64,000 nucleotides of DNA from a virus. Under the pieces are notes generated by a model that worked only from the letters and a program-made list of their open reading frames with translations, had not been told where the DNA came from and made no database searches. Position 1 is the first letter of the stretch. Each line of letters opens with the position of its first letter. Below, in pieces: positions 13,401 to 21,200 of the stretch. A program made the translations under genes and the position numbers. Location of the stretch: positions 62,001-126,000 of the IMG/VR virus record IMGVR_UViG_3300042197_003184; one strand, 5' to 3'.

Positions 13401-14060
13401 ATAGATGAAATCATGCAAAACTCTATAGAGTATACATTACCAGAGGATCAAATTGCCAAAGAAAAAGCCAAATACCCATCCGTAACAGATTGGGCTAAGG
13501 AAGGAAATAATAAGTATGCTATTTATGAAAAGAAATTCTTTCTTGTTTGTAACGACGCAGAAGCTGGTTATGGTAACTCTCCTGATGTTTTGGTATATGT
13601 TACAGAGGAGTATTTGTATCCTGTTGGCACTAATATGTTTGATTACGCTACCAACAAGAACTTAAATTTGGATAATAAAAATTCTATCAACTTAAGATTT
13701 AGAAATATACCCAGAAAATTAAAAACTATAGATCCTATATATTGGGTTTATAGGTATGATTATAATGGTAATCTTGGTAGAGACGTTACTCCTTCTCCCG
13801 GAGGTTTTATGTCAAGCAACCTTGCCTTTTGGCACTGTTTCGGTCATAATGATATTGGGGCTGAGATTCAGTCTGGCAATAATTTTTATGGTAAATTAGT
13901 TGAGCCTCCTGATTTCTATAAAATGCAAAATGAAATGATTTTTAGGGCATTTTTTGGTAGTGTAGATGGTGTGGAACACAAGAATAGCGATATTAGTAGC
14001 ACCAAGGAAATGTGGGAATGGATACCGTATGAATACTACAATAAGCCCTTTATAGAATAA
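7491..14060 (+). CDS. Giant virion structural protein (2189 aa)
   Basis: A 2189-residue protein with a GTG start five bases after the previous stop. Most of it is beta-rich, Asn/Ser/Tyr-rich sequence typical of phage tail or baseplate proteins. Residues about 513-610 look like an Ig/PKD-type beta-sandwich (ending SDSINVYVVDG). Residues about 1810-1885 form a probable coiled coil broken by a short Cys-containing turn (DCLASEPTSDC). It is similar in length to the gene before it, but I see no clear sequence similarity between them. It is probably a structural partner in the same assembly. No catalytic motif was recognised. Confidence 0.65.
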   Translation: MYADRNDNSCNIYDSSFLGDLKPYTFFEDDASFGFKYEDGSQSTGLGSRLSYIKTIIDSNTPASTDIDDIWLPAIIDTGSYVNNKQVLMGTVIGNSVFGIENVLSFSNLKFKNWNMPSDVQLSIDWFINTDLSPIDIDYGLLCWYKKNTNHDQTHTIENVPSNIPLKCTVAVSYTENGQTYEIPKDTIVIKIDNYKLERKDTNAVIVSDTVRPNPNRIFQFSKVTNFTSLSIFKIVDKTNTVASSLSSYSLWIPDGDVNSFYNSSKDKAKRISKNIVSQTYLSPSLYHIYRSLYQALTVKKIRPSVPGSSPLDKSQSGRLRKLCSFLATSPLIDKVSINRLIDSSLYDQIYSTYIYGTNPNTEKQDLVNVLCTIFQKYRNESINWGKKNLSNNYVSSKQELFNKLTQKYGAFLSISGSKNIDFVPPLSNGAHALINMGIRTFVSKAGSGPFYNNCSITLGNIKAHTNMSTTKSECQFAYIKENNTEEPLKTLPLADISIKRKDKLKLDIGPDLILPTNSSYDFSVSDLDSTTATAYWFLPDGPDCIRFSDYNITPAQRGGRLWRFKSSTQTNPTIYTKDRGCYTLSCVATESGALRKSDSINVYVVDGNGEYAPGKTPTVFGGSDNTVSTEYKCMCPNWRQIAINKRGMVWFIDTDMYVTLQGAVSWLRTPERCINKQIPLEYFTELDSGGSLKASIVNANANLSINLNANSTVIKLSYISLQNMRDKDTINSDNSITKYNACGSFHEDRIYRKRETFSSSQGAITGAMRYYRKFDHRESYYKYTTDNNIDWFISNETVEFNFPPLSTVFSPSVPSYGGYSQQVIKDLGIDIPYHPIRINDQDEVYASASNLTWDCPVGLMCDEPAHMPALSDHNDMGGSDPNIRCHLKEIPISNSLTFTKGYFHPGSGWIYNNDSRYAEFNNKTSVQKYRTEDYGSYIFSGTSITDLKSSYNDKDNISNFIGSKIRFNGSIPYSSTYGLARYYGYRLPNGYLRGMMPYQDDMYVDGEGFSYVDFVCPYGDYSKYYSLIDHPDTSSLTIEDIEVRVNFLNYPNPKNLVMYLEVTGNSMPNPQPDYTKFYREYKDASTLGPVELQNYIGALNTMNSGNRLYLLNGDNIDNYGYFFSLKFSDNYGNNVVLDDKNKKTTNIYGDQDIADSSVPVRPTLSAPGYNDLDVSRYVNIINNNNMVIPSCSFSKFRGMNLTGTTFTLYVGTTEETEQSSAKDYTSGNNNLSGLSTIYNSPNSNSIVNNICSWEIIVHTKKNKQFNTADILGLISYSDHKTYDGYNFICDMTNKEYMIPFVNMNAPFNYLANINSCSSSDPDDASKSLTYRKIEFPFFYLPFTPFFTLVGALVATFELQQIFGAGGRSDPVVNMLLDLSFQRRQAEVESAVFQPIYTNYGYPYKAPVQISTDNTNWVHSDVSIFKYDHCPILTQNKYKYIKLTSNFGMAKFIAKKIKSLRELIDPKTICASITVATVPPAGLSVSDTAGNQHTFYQDDMVEVNGTVYVVKSQNWVVAPDTASLQYLATNKVAGNTTFTQAYISAKQLVMIDGARAYYYFSENDNIKHTDGSTKINKKALINIGGQYKTILTLSDPIPNDILEIYKNDNDSNVILVYKDYITDKDLAPISKWSFAKTAQQRSVNFPVFHYHSALGEGSWSYGTNFLEPEIFQKLYLYDNEILDAPEMLDCKYNNKYKPYDISVIDASNGNITKLIFDPKNDDAKNSLTGYAFSTNDFGLNIHDNFLVNHKIISPVKFQEIEKILKQNVVLESSNGAPFFMDLKSDKFKSIPASGEIIIEDDFISKTPLPKLTTSELTMISDRLATLESSIKTRLTEYHKTPEDPIDCLASEPTSDCPKKELLSTINNLTDERNSLRTVLSQNDNAIDGLSSVSRTITQDSTTKKINIQYDYKNYYWINIDKNQEFFQSQDAIPKILYKIRYNCVPVVEFYTPPACDSICGSSRQGSLNTNIDEIMQNSIEYTLPEDQIAKEKAKYPSVTDWAKEGNNKYAIYEKKFFLVCNDAEAGYGNSPDVLVYVTEEYLYPVGTNMFDYATNKNLNLDNKNSINLRFRNIPRKLKTIDPIYWVYRYDYNGNLGRDVTPSPGGFMSSNLAFWHCFGHNDIGAEIQSGNNFYGKLVEPPDFYKMQNEMIFRAFFGSVDGVEHKNSDISSTKEMWEWIPYEYYNKPFIE

Positions 14061-14101
14061 ACAATAGGCTGGACTGCTAATATTTAGATTAACTAATCAT
14101 T

Positions 14102-17017
14102 ATGAATGATCCTTTATTTTTAATACGTTTTAGTGCTGATGTTGGTGCCTACGACAGTTCTTATCCGCAAAAGGATTTGAGTAGTTATAATCTTGCTTTT
14201 AATGTAGGGCTCGGCAGATTCACCGAGGCTGCATCATTTAATGGACAAGACAGTCATGTTTTGATTCATGATTCATTGCCCGCTAACGATTACACTATAG
14301 AGATATGGTTCTATACTATAAGCAGTAACAATAAACACGTATTATATCAATATAATAATCAAAATAATTCTAAAACAGTTATTGTTTATGCTTATAATCA
14401 AAATTTATATGTTAGCATTAATAATGTAACTAAATTAATTTTACCTATTACCTATAATCAATGGACACACTTTGCGTTAGTTAAAAAGCCTGACCTTATT
14501 AAGTGTTACATACAGGGAATACCCGGTGACAATACCATACCGGACATCATTAATGATACCGAAATTAACATGATCATAGGTAATACTTTCGGGTTGGGCA
14601 ATACAGCCAATAGCGATTTGTTTGGTTGGTACGGCTATATAGACGAAATCAGAGGAATGCCAGAAATAGTATACATAAATGGAGGATTTCCTGTACCAAC
14701 CGCCCCTTTTCCGGATGTGACCCCAAGTCCCATTCCAACGCCAACCAATAGCGAGACTCCAACTAACACCCCCACCATTACGCCCACTGAAACTCCAACA
14801 GAAACTCCAACAGAAACTCCAACAGTAACGCCAACCGAGACCCCAACGGCAACGCCAACAGCAACTACGACAGTTACTCCGACTGAAACGCCAACTACTA
14901 CTCCCACAGTAACTCCTACCACAACCCCAACCAATACTCCATCGATAACCCCAACCGAAACACCGACCAATACTCCAACAATAACGCCAACTGAGACCCC
15001 AACGGTTACGCCGACCAATACTCCAACAATAACGCCAACTGAGACCCCAACGGTTACGCCGACTAATACTCCAACAATAACGCCAACTGAGACCCCAACG
15101 GTTACGCCGACTAATACTCCAACAGTAACGCCAACTGAGACCCCAACGGTTACGCCGACTAATACTCCAACAATAACGCCAACTGAGACCCCAACGGTTA
15201 CGCCGACTAATACTCCAACAGTAACGCCAACCAAGACACCCACAAATACACCAACAACAACACCCACTACGACCCCCACAAATACTTCTACTCAAACACC
15301 GTGGTACACGCCGAGCACAACCCCCACAAACAGTCCGACTAACACCACGACTCCAACACCAACTGTTTCTTCTACAGCTACAGCTACCCCAACAGTATCG
15401 GTGTCGGTATCGTGTTCTGCGACCCCTTCTGCAACAGTTACTCCAACAGAAACCCCGACACCTACGGCTACTCATACCCCTGTTGTTTCCGTAACTCCTA
15501 CCCAGACTCCTTCCCCAACAGCAACAGCAACAAATACTCCTCAACCAACAGCAACACCAACAAAAACAGTCACCGCCACACCAACCAATACGCGTACACA
15601 GCCCATATCTGGTACTCCAACACAAACTCCAAACCCAACATCCACACCCACATCGACTCCCACTGTTTCTCCTACAGCTACTAGCACGCCCACTAAGACA
15701 GCCACACCCACCAGAACGCCATCAAGAACACCCAAACCCACCAGGGCTATTGTCACGAAACCCAAACTAAAGGGCTTGGGCACTAAAAACAACCCTGTTA
15801 TTGTTAATACCTTAAATAAAGACGAAATTATTACATTCTTTCCTAATCTCAATGGAGAAATCAAATATACTTCTGATATTTCTGGGGCTGTCATTGCTGC
15901 CAAAAAGAATGGCTTGGTTATAGCTTTAACAACCCCCACTCCTACGCCAACATCCACAAAAACACCGACACCAACCGCGACACCGACCAGAACAGCCACT
16001 TCTACTGTTACTCGTACGGTAACGCCAACAGTTTCTTCCACCCCTTCCAATACCCCAACAACATCCGTAACTGCGACCCCAACAACTACAGTAACCAACA
16101 CACCGTCTACCACTAATACCCCCACTGTAACCCCATCATTAACATCAACAGCTACGCCAACACCGTCTATTAGTCCGACAACAACAGTCACGGCAACACC
16201 AACATCCACAACATTTCGGACACCTACACCAACAACAACGGTCACTGTATCTAGTACTCCCACCACCACAGTTAGCGCTACGCCTACCGTAACACCCACC
16301 CCAACTACCACCGCCACCCCCACCTGTTCCGTAAGTCAATCAATAGGATATATACCTTCCCCCCAAAACATACCACCTACGGCAACTATAACTCCCACCA
16401 CTACGGTTACAGAAACCATAACACCCACCGTTACTACAACACTTACTGTCACGCCAACAGTTAGTATTACAACCAGTAATACAGAAACGCCATACCCAAC
16501 CGCCACACCAACGCCTACTATTACCACAACCAATACAACAACCCCAACAAGAACCGCTATTGCTACACCCACCCCAACCGGCACCGCATACGAAACGCCA
16601 ACCCCCACCCAGACAGTATCCTCAACCCCAACCGCTACCCTAACCTCAACAGCAACAATTACGCCGACACCCAGTATCACAGAATCTCAAACCCCAACTC
16701 CTTCGCCGACCAATACTCGCACCGCAACTCCCACCCCAACAAGCACCACTACCGGATCAACGACTCCCACGCCGACCAAAACACCAAGACCAGGAACAAA
16801 TACAGGTCCTGGATGTGCATTATTTGTTACAACAAGAGATCAGATACAGATTTATTTAGATGAGTCATTCACAGGAGAAAGCTCTAGCGGAGAGATTAAG
16901 ATATGGATAGAACCAAAAGTTAGTTGCAATTCTATTCCTAACAGAAGGGGTTTTTCTCCGCCACCCACCCCAACATCACAATCTTCTCAAACTAATTCAT
17001 CACCATCTACGAGTTGA
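14102..17017 (+). CDS. LamG-headed Thr-Pro-rich tail fibre
   Basis: A 971-residue protein. Residues 1-196 are a LamG/concanavalin-like sandwich ([33 protein letters not shown]), a fold that usually binds glycans. Residues about 203-548 and 609-898 are two long stalks of PTxTPTxT repeats. A small globular insert lies between them at about 548-608 ([20 protein letters not shown]). Residues 898-971 form a compact C-terminal domain with two Cys. The stalks should be extended and are rich in possible O-glycosylation sites. The gene lies at the end of the late structural block. Its role as a receptor-binding fibre or decoration is inferred. Confidence 0.7.
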   Translation: MNDPLFLIRFSADVGAYDSSYPQKDLSSYNLAFNVGLGRFTEAASFNGQDSHVLIHDSLPANDYTIEIWFYTISSNNKHVLYQYNNQNNSKTVIVYAYNQNLYVSINNVTKLILPITYNQWTHFALVKKPDLIKCYIQGIPGDNTIPDIINDTEINMIIGNTFGLGNTANSDLFGWYGYIDEIRGMPEIVYINGGFPVPTAPFPDVTPSPIPTPTNSETPTNTPTITPTETPTETPTETPTVTPTETPTATPTATTTVTPTETPTTTPTVTPTTTPTNTPSITPTETPTNTPTITPTETPTVTPTNTPTITPTETPTVTPTNTPTITPTETPTVTPTNTPTVTPTETPTVTPTNTPTITPTETPTVTPTNTPTVTPTKTPTNTPTTTPTTTPTNTSTQTPWYTPSTTPTNSPTNTTTPTPTVSSTATATPTVSVSVSCSATPSATVTPTETPTPTATHTPVVSVTPTQTPSPTATATNTPQPTATPTKTVTATPTNTRTQPISGTPTQTPNPTSTPTSTPTVSPTATSTPTKTATPTRTPSRTPKPTRAIVTKPKLKGLGTKNNPVIVNTLNKDEIITFFPNLNGEIKYTSDISGAVIAAKKNGLVIALTTPTPTPTSTKTPTPTATPTRTATSTVTRTVTPTVSSTPSNTPTTSVTATPTTTVTNTPSTTNTPTVTPSLTSTATPTPSISPTTTVTATPTSTTFRTPTPTTTVTVSSTPTTTVSATPTVTPTPTTTATPTCSVSQSIGYIPSPQNIPPTATITPTTTVTETITPTVTTTLTVTPTVSITTSNTETPYPTATPTPTITTTNTTTPTRTAIATPTPTGTAYETPTPTQTVSSTPTATLTSTATITPTPSITESQTPTPSPTNTRTATPTPTSTTTGSTTPTPTKTPRPGTNTGPGCALFVTTRDQIQIYLDESFTGESSSGEIKIWIEPKVSCNSIPNRRGFSPPPTPTSQSSQTNSSPSTS
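14965..15232 (+). repeat. 48-bp in-frame tandem repeat in fibre stalk
   Basis: Five full 48-base units begin at 14965, 15013, 15061, 15109 and 15157, with a partial sixth from 15205. Each encodes 16 residues of the [16 protein letters not shown] type. The units differ by only a few bases (gaccaat/gactaat, aacaata/aacagta), so they probably arose by recent slippage or unequal recombination. Copy number could vary and change stalk length in 16-residue steps. Confidence 0.85.
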
Positions 17018-17019
17018 TT

Positions 17020-17412
17020 ATGCAGCATATTGTTCTGGATCAGTTTATATTTTGTAATTTTATTACTAACAATATGATAGACTTTACGTGCTCTATCTGT
17101 GGAAGAAAGATAAAAGCCCAAGAAATACAAACAGAGATACCAAAATTTATATGTTTGGGCTCTAAGAACGGAGAAGACATTATCGACAAAATTAAAACAA
17201 TATCTGCTATGTCTAATCAAAAGTCTTCGGGGTCATTATGTAATGATCAAGAGATACAAAAAAGATACAATATATGCCAATCATGTATACACTTCAACCA
17301 CAGCACATGCTCGTTGTGTGGGTGTCCATTGAGCAGAGAGAGGGATTTTGTCAATAAGTTAGCATTTAAAAAAGAAAAGTGTCCGGAAGGAAAATGGGAC
17401 CAAGAATCTTAG
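17020..17412 (+). CDS. Small Cys-rich putative zinc-binding phage protein
   Basis: About 130 residues from the ATG at 17020. An alternative ATG at 17074 gives a start MIDFTCSICGRK, which is more typical of such proteins, and neither start has a clear ribosome binding site. Four Cys pairs or clusters are visible: CSICG near the N-terminus, then CQSC, CSLCGC and a terminal CPEGKW. This layout resembles short phage zinc-ribbon proteins with an ending of the type CGC...CPxGKW. It is the last gene of the plus-strand block and shares its stop region with the opposing gene. Function unknown. Confidence 0.6.
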   Translation: MQHIVLDQFIFCNFITNNMIDFTCSICGRKIKAQEIQTEIPKFICLGSKNGEDIIDKIKTISAMSNQKSSGSLCNDQEIQKRYNICQSCIHFNHSTCSLCGCPLSRERDFVNKLAFKKEKCPEGKWDQES

Positions 17413-17428
17413 TTCTTGTCCTTGGTCC
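17397..17428. terminator. Hairpin over the convergent gene junction
   Basis: Arms GGACCAAG (17397-17404) and CTTGGTCC (17421-17428) are perfect reverse complements. The left arm can alternatively pair with TTCTTGTCC (17412-17420) with a one-base bulge. The hairpin covers both stop codons of the tail-to-tail genes. Short T-rich runs follow on each side (ATTTAT on plus, CATTTT on minus). This fits a bidirectional intrinsic terminator embedded in coding sequence, although the T-tracts are weak. Confidence 0.55.
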
Positions 17429-17732
17429 ATTTATGCCAACCCTTATTTTGCAAATAATTACCGTCGTCGTCTTTGCGTTTTGGAAAAAGAGTTCCTCCCT
17501 TTTTGTGTTGGCCAAAGGATAAAACACCCCCGCAACCATTACATCTGAGTTCGTAATAGTCGTTGCCATCAACATTCCTAACCACAAATCTCAGATTATC
17601 CTTATCGCACAATCCACAAGATTCTTCCGAGAAAATCTCTTGTATAAGAGCCAACTCCTTAAAAATTTCTTTTTGGCCCGAACCCTCTAATTCAAAAGAC
17701 AACCTATCATTTGCTTTAAAAAATACTTTCAT
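17409..17732 (-). CDS. Zinc-ribbon phage protein
   Basis: 107 residues from the ATG at 17732. An in-frame ATG at 17744 exists, but GGAAG lies 5 bases before the inner ATG and a start there (MKVFFKANDRLSFELEG) looks natural. A four-Cys ribbon is made by CGLC and, about 25 residues later, CNGCGG. The C-terminus is Lys/Trp-rich. Its stop TAA overlaps the opposing gene's TAG within the four bases TTAG. It follows the possible annealing protein with almost no gap. Probably a small DNA-metabolism accessory; function unknown. Confidence 0.65.
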   Translation of the reverse strand: MKVFFKANDRLSFELEGSGQKEIFKELALIQEIFSEESCGLCDKDNLRFVVRNVDGNDYYELRCNGCGGVLSFGQHKKGGTLFPKRKDDDGNYLQNKGWHKWTKDKN

Positions 17733-17734
17733 GA

Positions 17735-18481
17735 TTACTTCCATTCGTTGTGATAGCCAATAATATTTTCTGATATATTGGTCATATCTTGTTGGTATGA
17801 AGACAATAACCTAATAACCGTTACTGCATCATCATGGGACAGAGCATAGATATTCTGATTTTCCATGTTGTTTTCTTGCAGTAATTTGGTCACATTTATA
17901 TTAAGTCTTTTTGACAATACGTCAATGAAGTTAATCTGATTATTTGTAATTTTTGATACAGAATTGTGGTCAGGATGATCTTCGATATCTTTGGCCAATT
18001 CTTCAGCAGCCACCACTTTTCGTAACTTAAGAGCCCTTCTCAGAGCCCTACCTTCTGCTCTGGTTTCTGCTACGGCCACTGGATGATTACGATACACCTT
18101 ATCACAGTTACCCCAATAAACGTCTGCTGAGCCATCTATAGACACGGTATTTAATTCTGGTCTCTCCGGATTACCAGTATTTAAACAGTACGTTATGGAG
18201 TGAACCACAGTGGCTCTTTTTTCATTATCCGGACTAGGAGACTGAACCACAGAACTAGTAGACATAATAATCTTACAATCCAGAGCCTTCTCAAATACTC
18301 TCCTTAAACCATCCGTAGTAGGATTGCCACTAATTTTTTCATCATCGCTCAATAAGCTTAGAACATGATCTGTCCACTCCAGATCATTAGGTGTGACAGA
18401 TACCTGACTCGGTGTTGATATATTTTGTTCTTCTGTATTGACAACATCTTGCTGGGTTTCTTTCTTAGTAGCTTTAGCCAT
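17735..18481 (-). CDS. Possible ssDNA-annealing (Rad52/ERF-like) protein
   Basis: 248 residues. The N-terminus is polar. The core carries PTTDGLRRVFE and, near residues 135-150, AETRAEGRALRRALKL, which resembles the ETxAxGRALR signature of phage ERF/Rad52-like single-strand annealing proteins. A C-terminal segment (ITNNQINFIDVLSKRLNI through DDAVTVIRLLSSY) looks like the small helical domain that often ends such proteins. Position beside a zinc-ribbon gene and a nuclease, downstream of ssb and RecA-type genes, fits recombination. The assignment rests on motif resemblance only; a different DNA-binding family is possible. Confidence 0.45.
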   Translation of the reverse strand: MAKATKKETQQDVVNTEEQNISTPSQVSVTPNDLEWTDHVLSLLSDDEKISGNPTTDGLRRVFEKALDCKIIMSTSSVVQSPSPDNEKRATVVHSITYCLNTGNPERPELNTVSIDGSADVYWGNCDKVYRNHPVAVAETRAEGRALRRALKLRKVVAAEELAKDIEDHPDHNSVSKITNNQINFIDVLSKRLNINVTKLLQENNMENQNIYALSHDDAVTVIRLLSSYQQDMTNISENIIGYHNEWK

Positions 18482-18486
18482 ATAAT

Positions 18487-19293
18487 TTAATCCTCTATTA
18501 AAAACTTTCTATTGTCTGCTGTTGGAAATTGAGATGAAATTTGTTTGATAATATCCACTAAACGATTATAAATAATTGTGGCTCTGGTTTTTGAGAAGTC
18601 CTTGGTCTGCTTGATCCTGATTAAAACCATTCCTCTACCCAAGATCAGACCTTCTTTTTTTTGATCATATGCTATATTTTTTTGCAGAGCATCCTCTCCC
18701 CAAACTGGTAAAAAGTGAGACGGACCATCCACTTCTATAGCTGTAGATATGCTAGGAACAAACAGATCTATTTGCAACTTGGTATTTGATAGGGTTTGCT
18801 CTTTATGAAATTCAATCTTATAGCCGTCCTCCAATAACCTATTAAGCAAAAAACTCTCCAGTTTCGATCCTGTTTTACTGGCTTTTCTAACCGCGTTATT
18901 GGCTGATTTAGTAATGTTTTGTTTCACATTGTCGTCTAGGTTTTCCCAAGCCTCCTTGCATTTTCTTTTTCTATCGGCCAGCTCTTTTGACGTTAGATTT
19001 TCCCATGATGTCATAACGCCCATACCTATTTTTTGCTTGGTTAGTTCGTTCCTTTTTGATCCTTTGGTTGGATGTTTATGTTTACCTGTTTTCAAAGCAT
19101 TTTTTTGAGCATCAGATTTGTCTCTGATTGGTATTTTGAGAGATATAGCGTCTCTTCTGATTTTATTAGGGTATGTATTGTATTCGTGGGCTATATCGGC
19201 AAAGCTCTTATTCTGATTTATATACATACCTTGAATAAGGTCTTTTTTTTGATCCTTAGATAATTTATCATAGGATTTTGATAATTGATTCAT
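18487..19293 (-). CDS. Vsr/EDxHD-like endonuclease, probable free-standing homing type
   Basis: 268 residues. The start at 19293 has a strong GGAGG eight bases upstream and overlaps the preceding gene by 26 bases. Residues 10-60 look like a helix-turn-helix (DIAHEYNTYPNKIRRDAISL). Residues 60-125 hold Lys-rich NUMOD-like DNA-contact repeats. The C-terminal half is a PD-(D/E)XK-type nuclease: E in KLESFLLNRL, D in LQIDLFVP, then IEVDGPSHF, followed by QKKEGLILGRG and VLIRIKQ. This matches Vsr-related phage endonucleases. It interrupts the run between the glycosyltransferases and the annealing candidate, as selfish endonuclease genes often do. Its target is unknown. Confidence 0.65.
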   Translation of the reverse strand: MNQLSKSYDKLSKDQKKDLIQGMYINQNKSFADIAHEYNTYPNKIRRDAISLKIPIRDKSDAQKNALKTGKHKHPTKGSKRNELTKQKIGMGVMTSWENLTSKELADRKRKCKEAWENLDDNVKQNITKSANNAVRKASKTGSKLESFLLNRLLEDGYKIEFHKEQTLSNTKLQIDLFVPSISTAIEVDGPSHFLPVWGEDALQKNIAYDQKKEGLILGRGMVLIRIKQTKDFSKTRATIIYNRLVDIIKQISSQFPTADNRKFLIED

Positions 19294-19762
19294 GATTAAA
19301 TTCCTCCATAATACCTACCGGTGTTTTCCAGCATATGCTGTATATGTCATTAATTTCTTTATTTTTTGCTATTATACTCAAATTGTCTTTCATAAAAATA
19401 TCATACCATTCCTGATATGATCCGCTGATGTGTTCTGTCCATGGAATGTTTTCAGCATACCAATATCTAGCATGTATATTGGGACAATTTTGAGTGAGTA
19501 CGATAGATGTTATATCGAATAAAAAAAGATTTCCATAGAAGAATTTAGATTCATTTAAGTGCAATATTGGAACGTTATGCGTCGATATGCGTTCATTATA
19601 ACTAGCAAAAACACAAATATGTCTGTCTATTTCGGCGTCTATCAAAGACTTAACAGATCTTAGTATGTGATCATGGGCATTATTGTTTAATAGTTTTGGT
19701 ATTACAAATCCGATATCTTTTATGCTTGGATCGATTTTTCTTTTTTTTGTTTTAAGTGTCAT
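19268..19762 (-). CDS. Unknown protein of glycosyltransferase cluster
   Basis: 164 residues, coupled to the upstream gene by an ATGA overlap. The sequence starts with a basic tail, then IKDIGFVIPKLLNNNAHDHILRS-type alpha/beta sequence suggesting a Rossmann-like half domain. No catalytic motif was recognised. It is shorter than a complete glycosyltransferase and may be a fragment or accessory of the neighbouring transferases. Its end overlaps the start of the endonuclease gene by 26 bases, so the endonuclease gene may have intruded here. Confidence 0.45.
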   Translation of the reverse strand: MTLKTKKRKIDPSIKDIGFVIPKLLNNNAHDHILRSVKSLIDAEIDRHICVFASYNERISTHNVPILHLNESKFFYGNLFLFDITSIVLTQNCPNIHARYWYAENIPWTEHISGSYQEWYDIFMKDNLSIIAKNKEINDIYSICWKTPVGIMEEFNHESIIKIL

Positions 19763-20517
19763 GGTAATATATTTTTGGTTATGAAATCTGCATAAGATAC
19801 TGCCGAGGATAGTTTTTGTTTCCAGTATTTATTTTTATTGGTGTCTATTAAAAAATTCTTAGTTTTTGTGTTTTTCGATACGTTAGCAGAACTAACGAGG
19901 CTACAGCCGCACGACACAGCCTCTAATGAATAGTAATCATTGATATCTACAAAAAAACTACTTTTCTTCAATATGTTGGCCTTATGGAATTCATTTAATA
20001 AGCCTAAATTTTGTTTATGCTTGATATTGATGTTATTAAACATTTTTATAGGCAATTGACTATTAGGGTATAGGTATTTGGTCAAGGTGTCTGGAATCTC
20101 ATTACCACATTGATCCAAAAATACTGTAGCAAAATTTTCTTTAGTGGTTGTTTTGTCGGCTATAAACAACGATGTATTTAAAATATTTTCTGGGATAACT
20201 ATATTAGTATTATCGATAGCAGACCAATGAAAGGTTTTACAAACTCTATTAAAATCCATAAGTTCAGTATATTGACTATTATTAGGATAGTACAACATAA
20301 ATGTTTTGTTTTTATTATGATATTCTGATATGAATTGTGCTATTTCGTTTGAAAATAAATCTGATATAAAAACATATGCATCAAACTTATACAAATAGTC
20401 TAGCTTATAAAGAGTATTGTTTATATTGGCGGATATAGTTTCAGTAGATAATTGACGTAAAGATATAATTAGATTATTAATAAATTTATCATTAAATTGT
20501 TGTACAAATATTTTCAT
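19759..20517 (-). CDS. Putative GT-B-like glycosyltransferase
   Basis: 252 residues, linked by 4-base ATGA overlaps to the genes on both sides. The C-terminal third has DINDYYSLEAVSCGCSLVSS, which resembles the nucleotide-sugar-binding segment of GT-B enzymes (a Glu followed by a small-residue turn). The N-terminal half is alpha/beta. It is short for a two-domain GT-B enzyme and lacks a complete E-x7-E motif, so it may be divergent or inactive. Context is a run of transferase-like genes. Confidence 0.5.
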   Translation of the reverse strand: MKIFVQQFNDKFINNLIISLRQLSTETISANINNTLYKLDYLYKFDAYVFISDLFSNEIAQFISEYHNKNKTFMLYYPNNSQYTELMDFNRVCKTFHWSAIDNTNIVIPENILNTSLFIADKTTTKENFATVFLDQCGNEIPDTLTKYLYPNSQLPIKMFNNINIKHKQNLGLLNEFHKANILKKSSFFVDINDYYSLEAVSCGCSLVSSANVSKNTKTKNFLIDTNKNKYWKQKLSSAVSYADFITKNILP

Positions 20518-21200
20518 ATAAATGCCTTGGCTTTGGATATGTCCTTAAGACCAGTTACTTTCATAATTTTTTGCTTAGGTATGATACAGCTATCAAAACC
20601 ATGACCAGAGTCTATCAAAAGATTAATAATCTCGAACAGATATAGCTGATCCATATTGTGTTTGTCCAACAGGGATTTTAGTCTGGTTATTGCAGAACTA
20701 TTGAGATATACGCATTCTGACCATTTTTGGGGAAGATCATAAAATAGATAATCCACCGTTGTTGTGTCATGACACCCAACATCAAAATAGTTTTTAGGTT
20801 TACTGAGTATATAAATTCTAGAATGTTTTTTATTGATCGTAAAAACATGCTTAAACATAATTCCACTACTTAATATTAAAGCATTGTCGAGCTTGCCAGA
20901 AACTATACACTGCACAATACCCTTGCCCTGATTACTGTTTTTATAGTCCTGATTATACATTATTTCTATATTTTTATACTGTTGTGCTATTTTATGTATT
21001 TTTTCAGACTCAAACCCTGTAGAAATGTATATTTTACTACCAGGATAAAATTTTTGTAGTGATATGATTTGGTGTTCTATTAAAGATGTTGAGTTCTTAA
21101 GTTTTAGCAAAGACTTGGAACCAACCGACTTCATGCCTTTGGTGATCTCGGCTGCTGTAATAATAATATTAAGTTGTTCTTTTTTATGTTCCATATTCAT
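20514..21200 (-). CDS. Putative sugar nucleotidylyltransferase-like protein
   Basis: About 229 residues from the ATG at 21200. An ATG at 21194 is also possible; an upstream ATG at 21233 would extend 50 bases into the previous gene. The start region LNIIITAAEITKGMKSVGSK followed by LLKLKNSTSLIEHQI resembles the NTP-transferase (GT-A-like) signature in which a glycine-rich loop and a Lys bind the nucleotide. The canonical GGxGTR is replaced, so activity is uncertain. It could supply an activated sugar to the neighbouring transferases. It ends in an ATGA overlap with the next gene. Confidence 0.5.
   Translation of the reverse strand: MNMEHKKEQLNIIITAAEITKGMKSVGSKSLLKLKNSTSLIEHQIISLQKFYPGSKIYISTGFESEKIHKIAQQYKNIEIMYNQDYKNSNQGKGIVQCIVSGKLDNALILSSGIMFKHVFTINKKHSRIYILSKPKNYFDVGCHDTTTVDYLFYDLPQKWSECVYLNSSAITRLKSLLDKHNMDQLYLFEIINLLIDSGHGFDSCIIPKQKIMKVTGLKDISKAKAFI

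Noticed and set aside
14965-15232. CRISPR array from regular 48-bp repeats
   Set aside because: Units are contiguous, in frame with the fibre gene, and have no spacers.
14477-16680. Long minus-strand ORFs opposite the fibre stalk (up to 382 residues, Val/Gly- or Cys/Trp/Arg-rich)
   Set aside because: They are antisense shadows of the Thr-Pro repeats; composition is the reverse reading of ACN/CCN codons and they lack ribosome sites.
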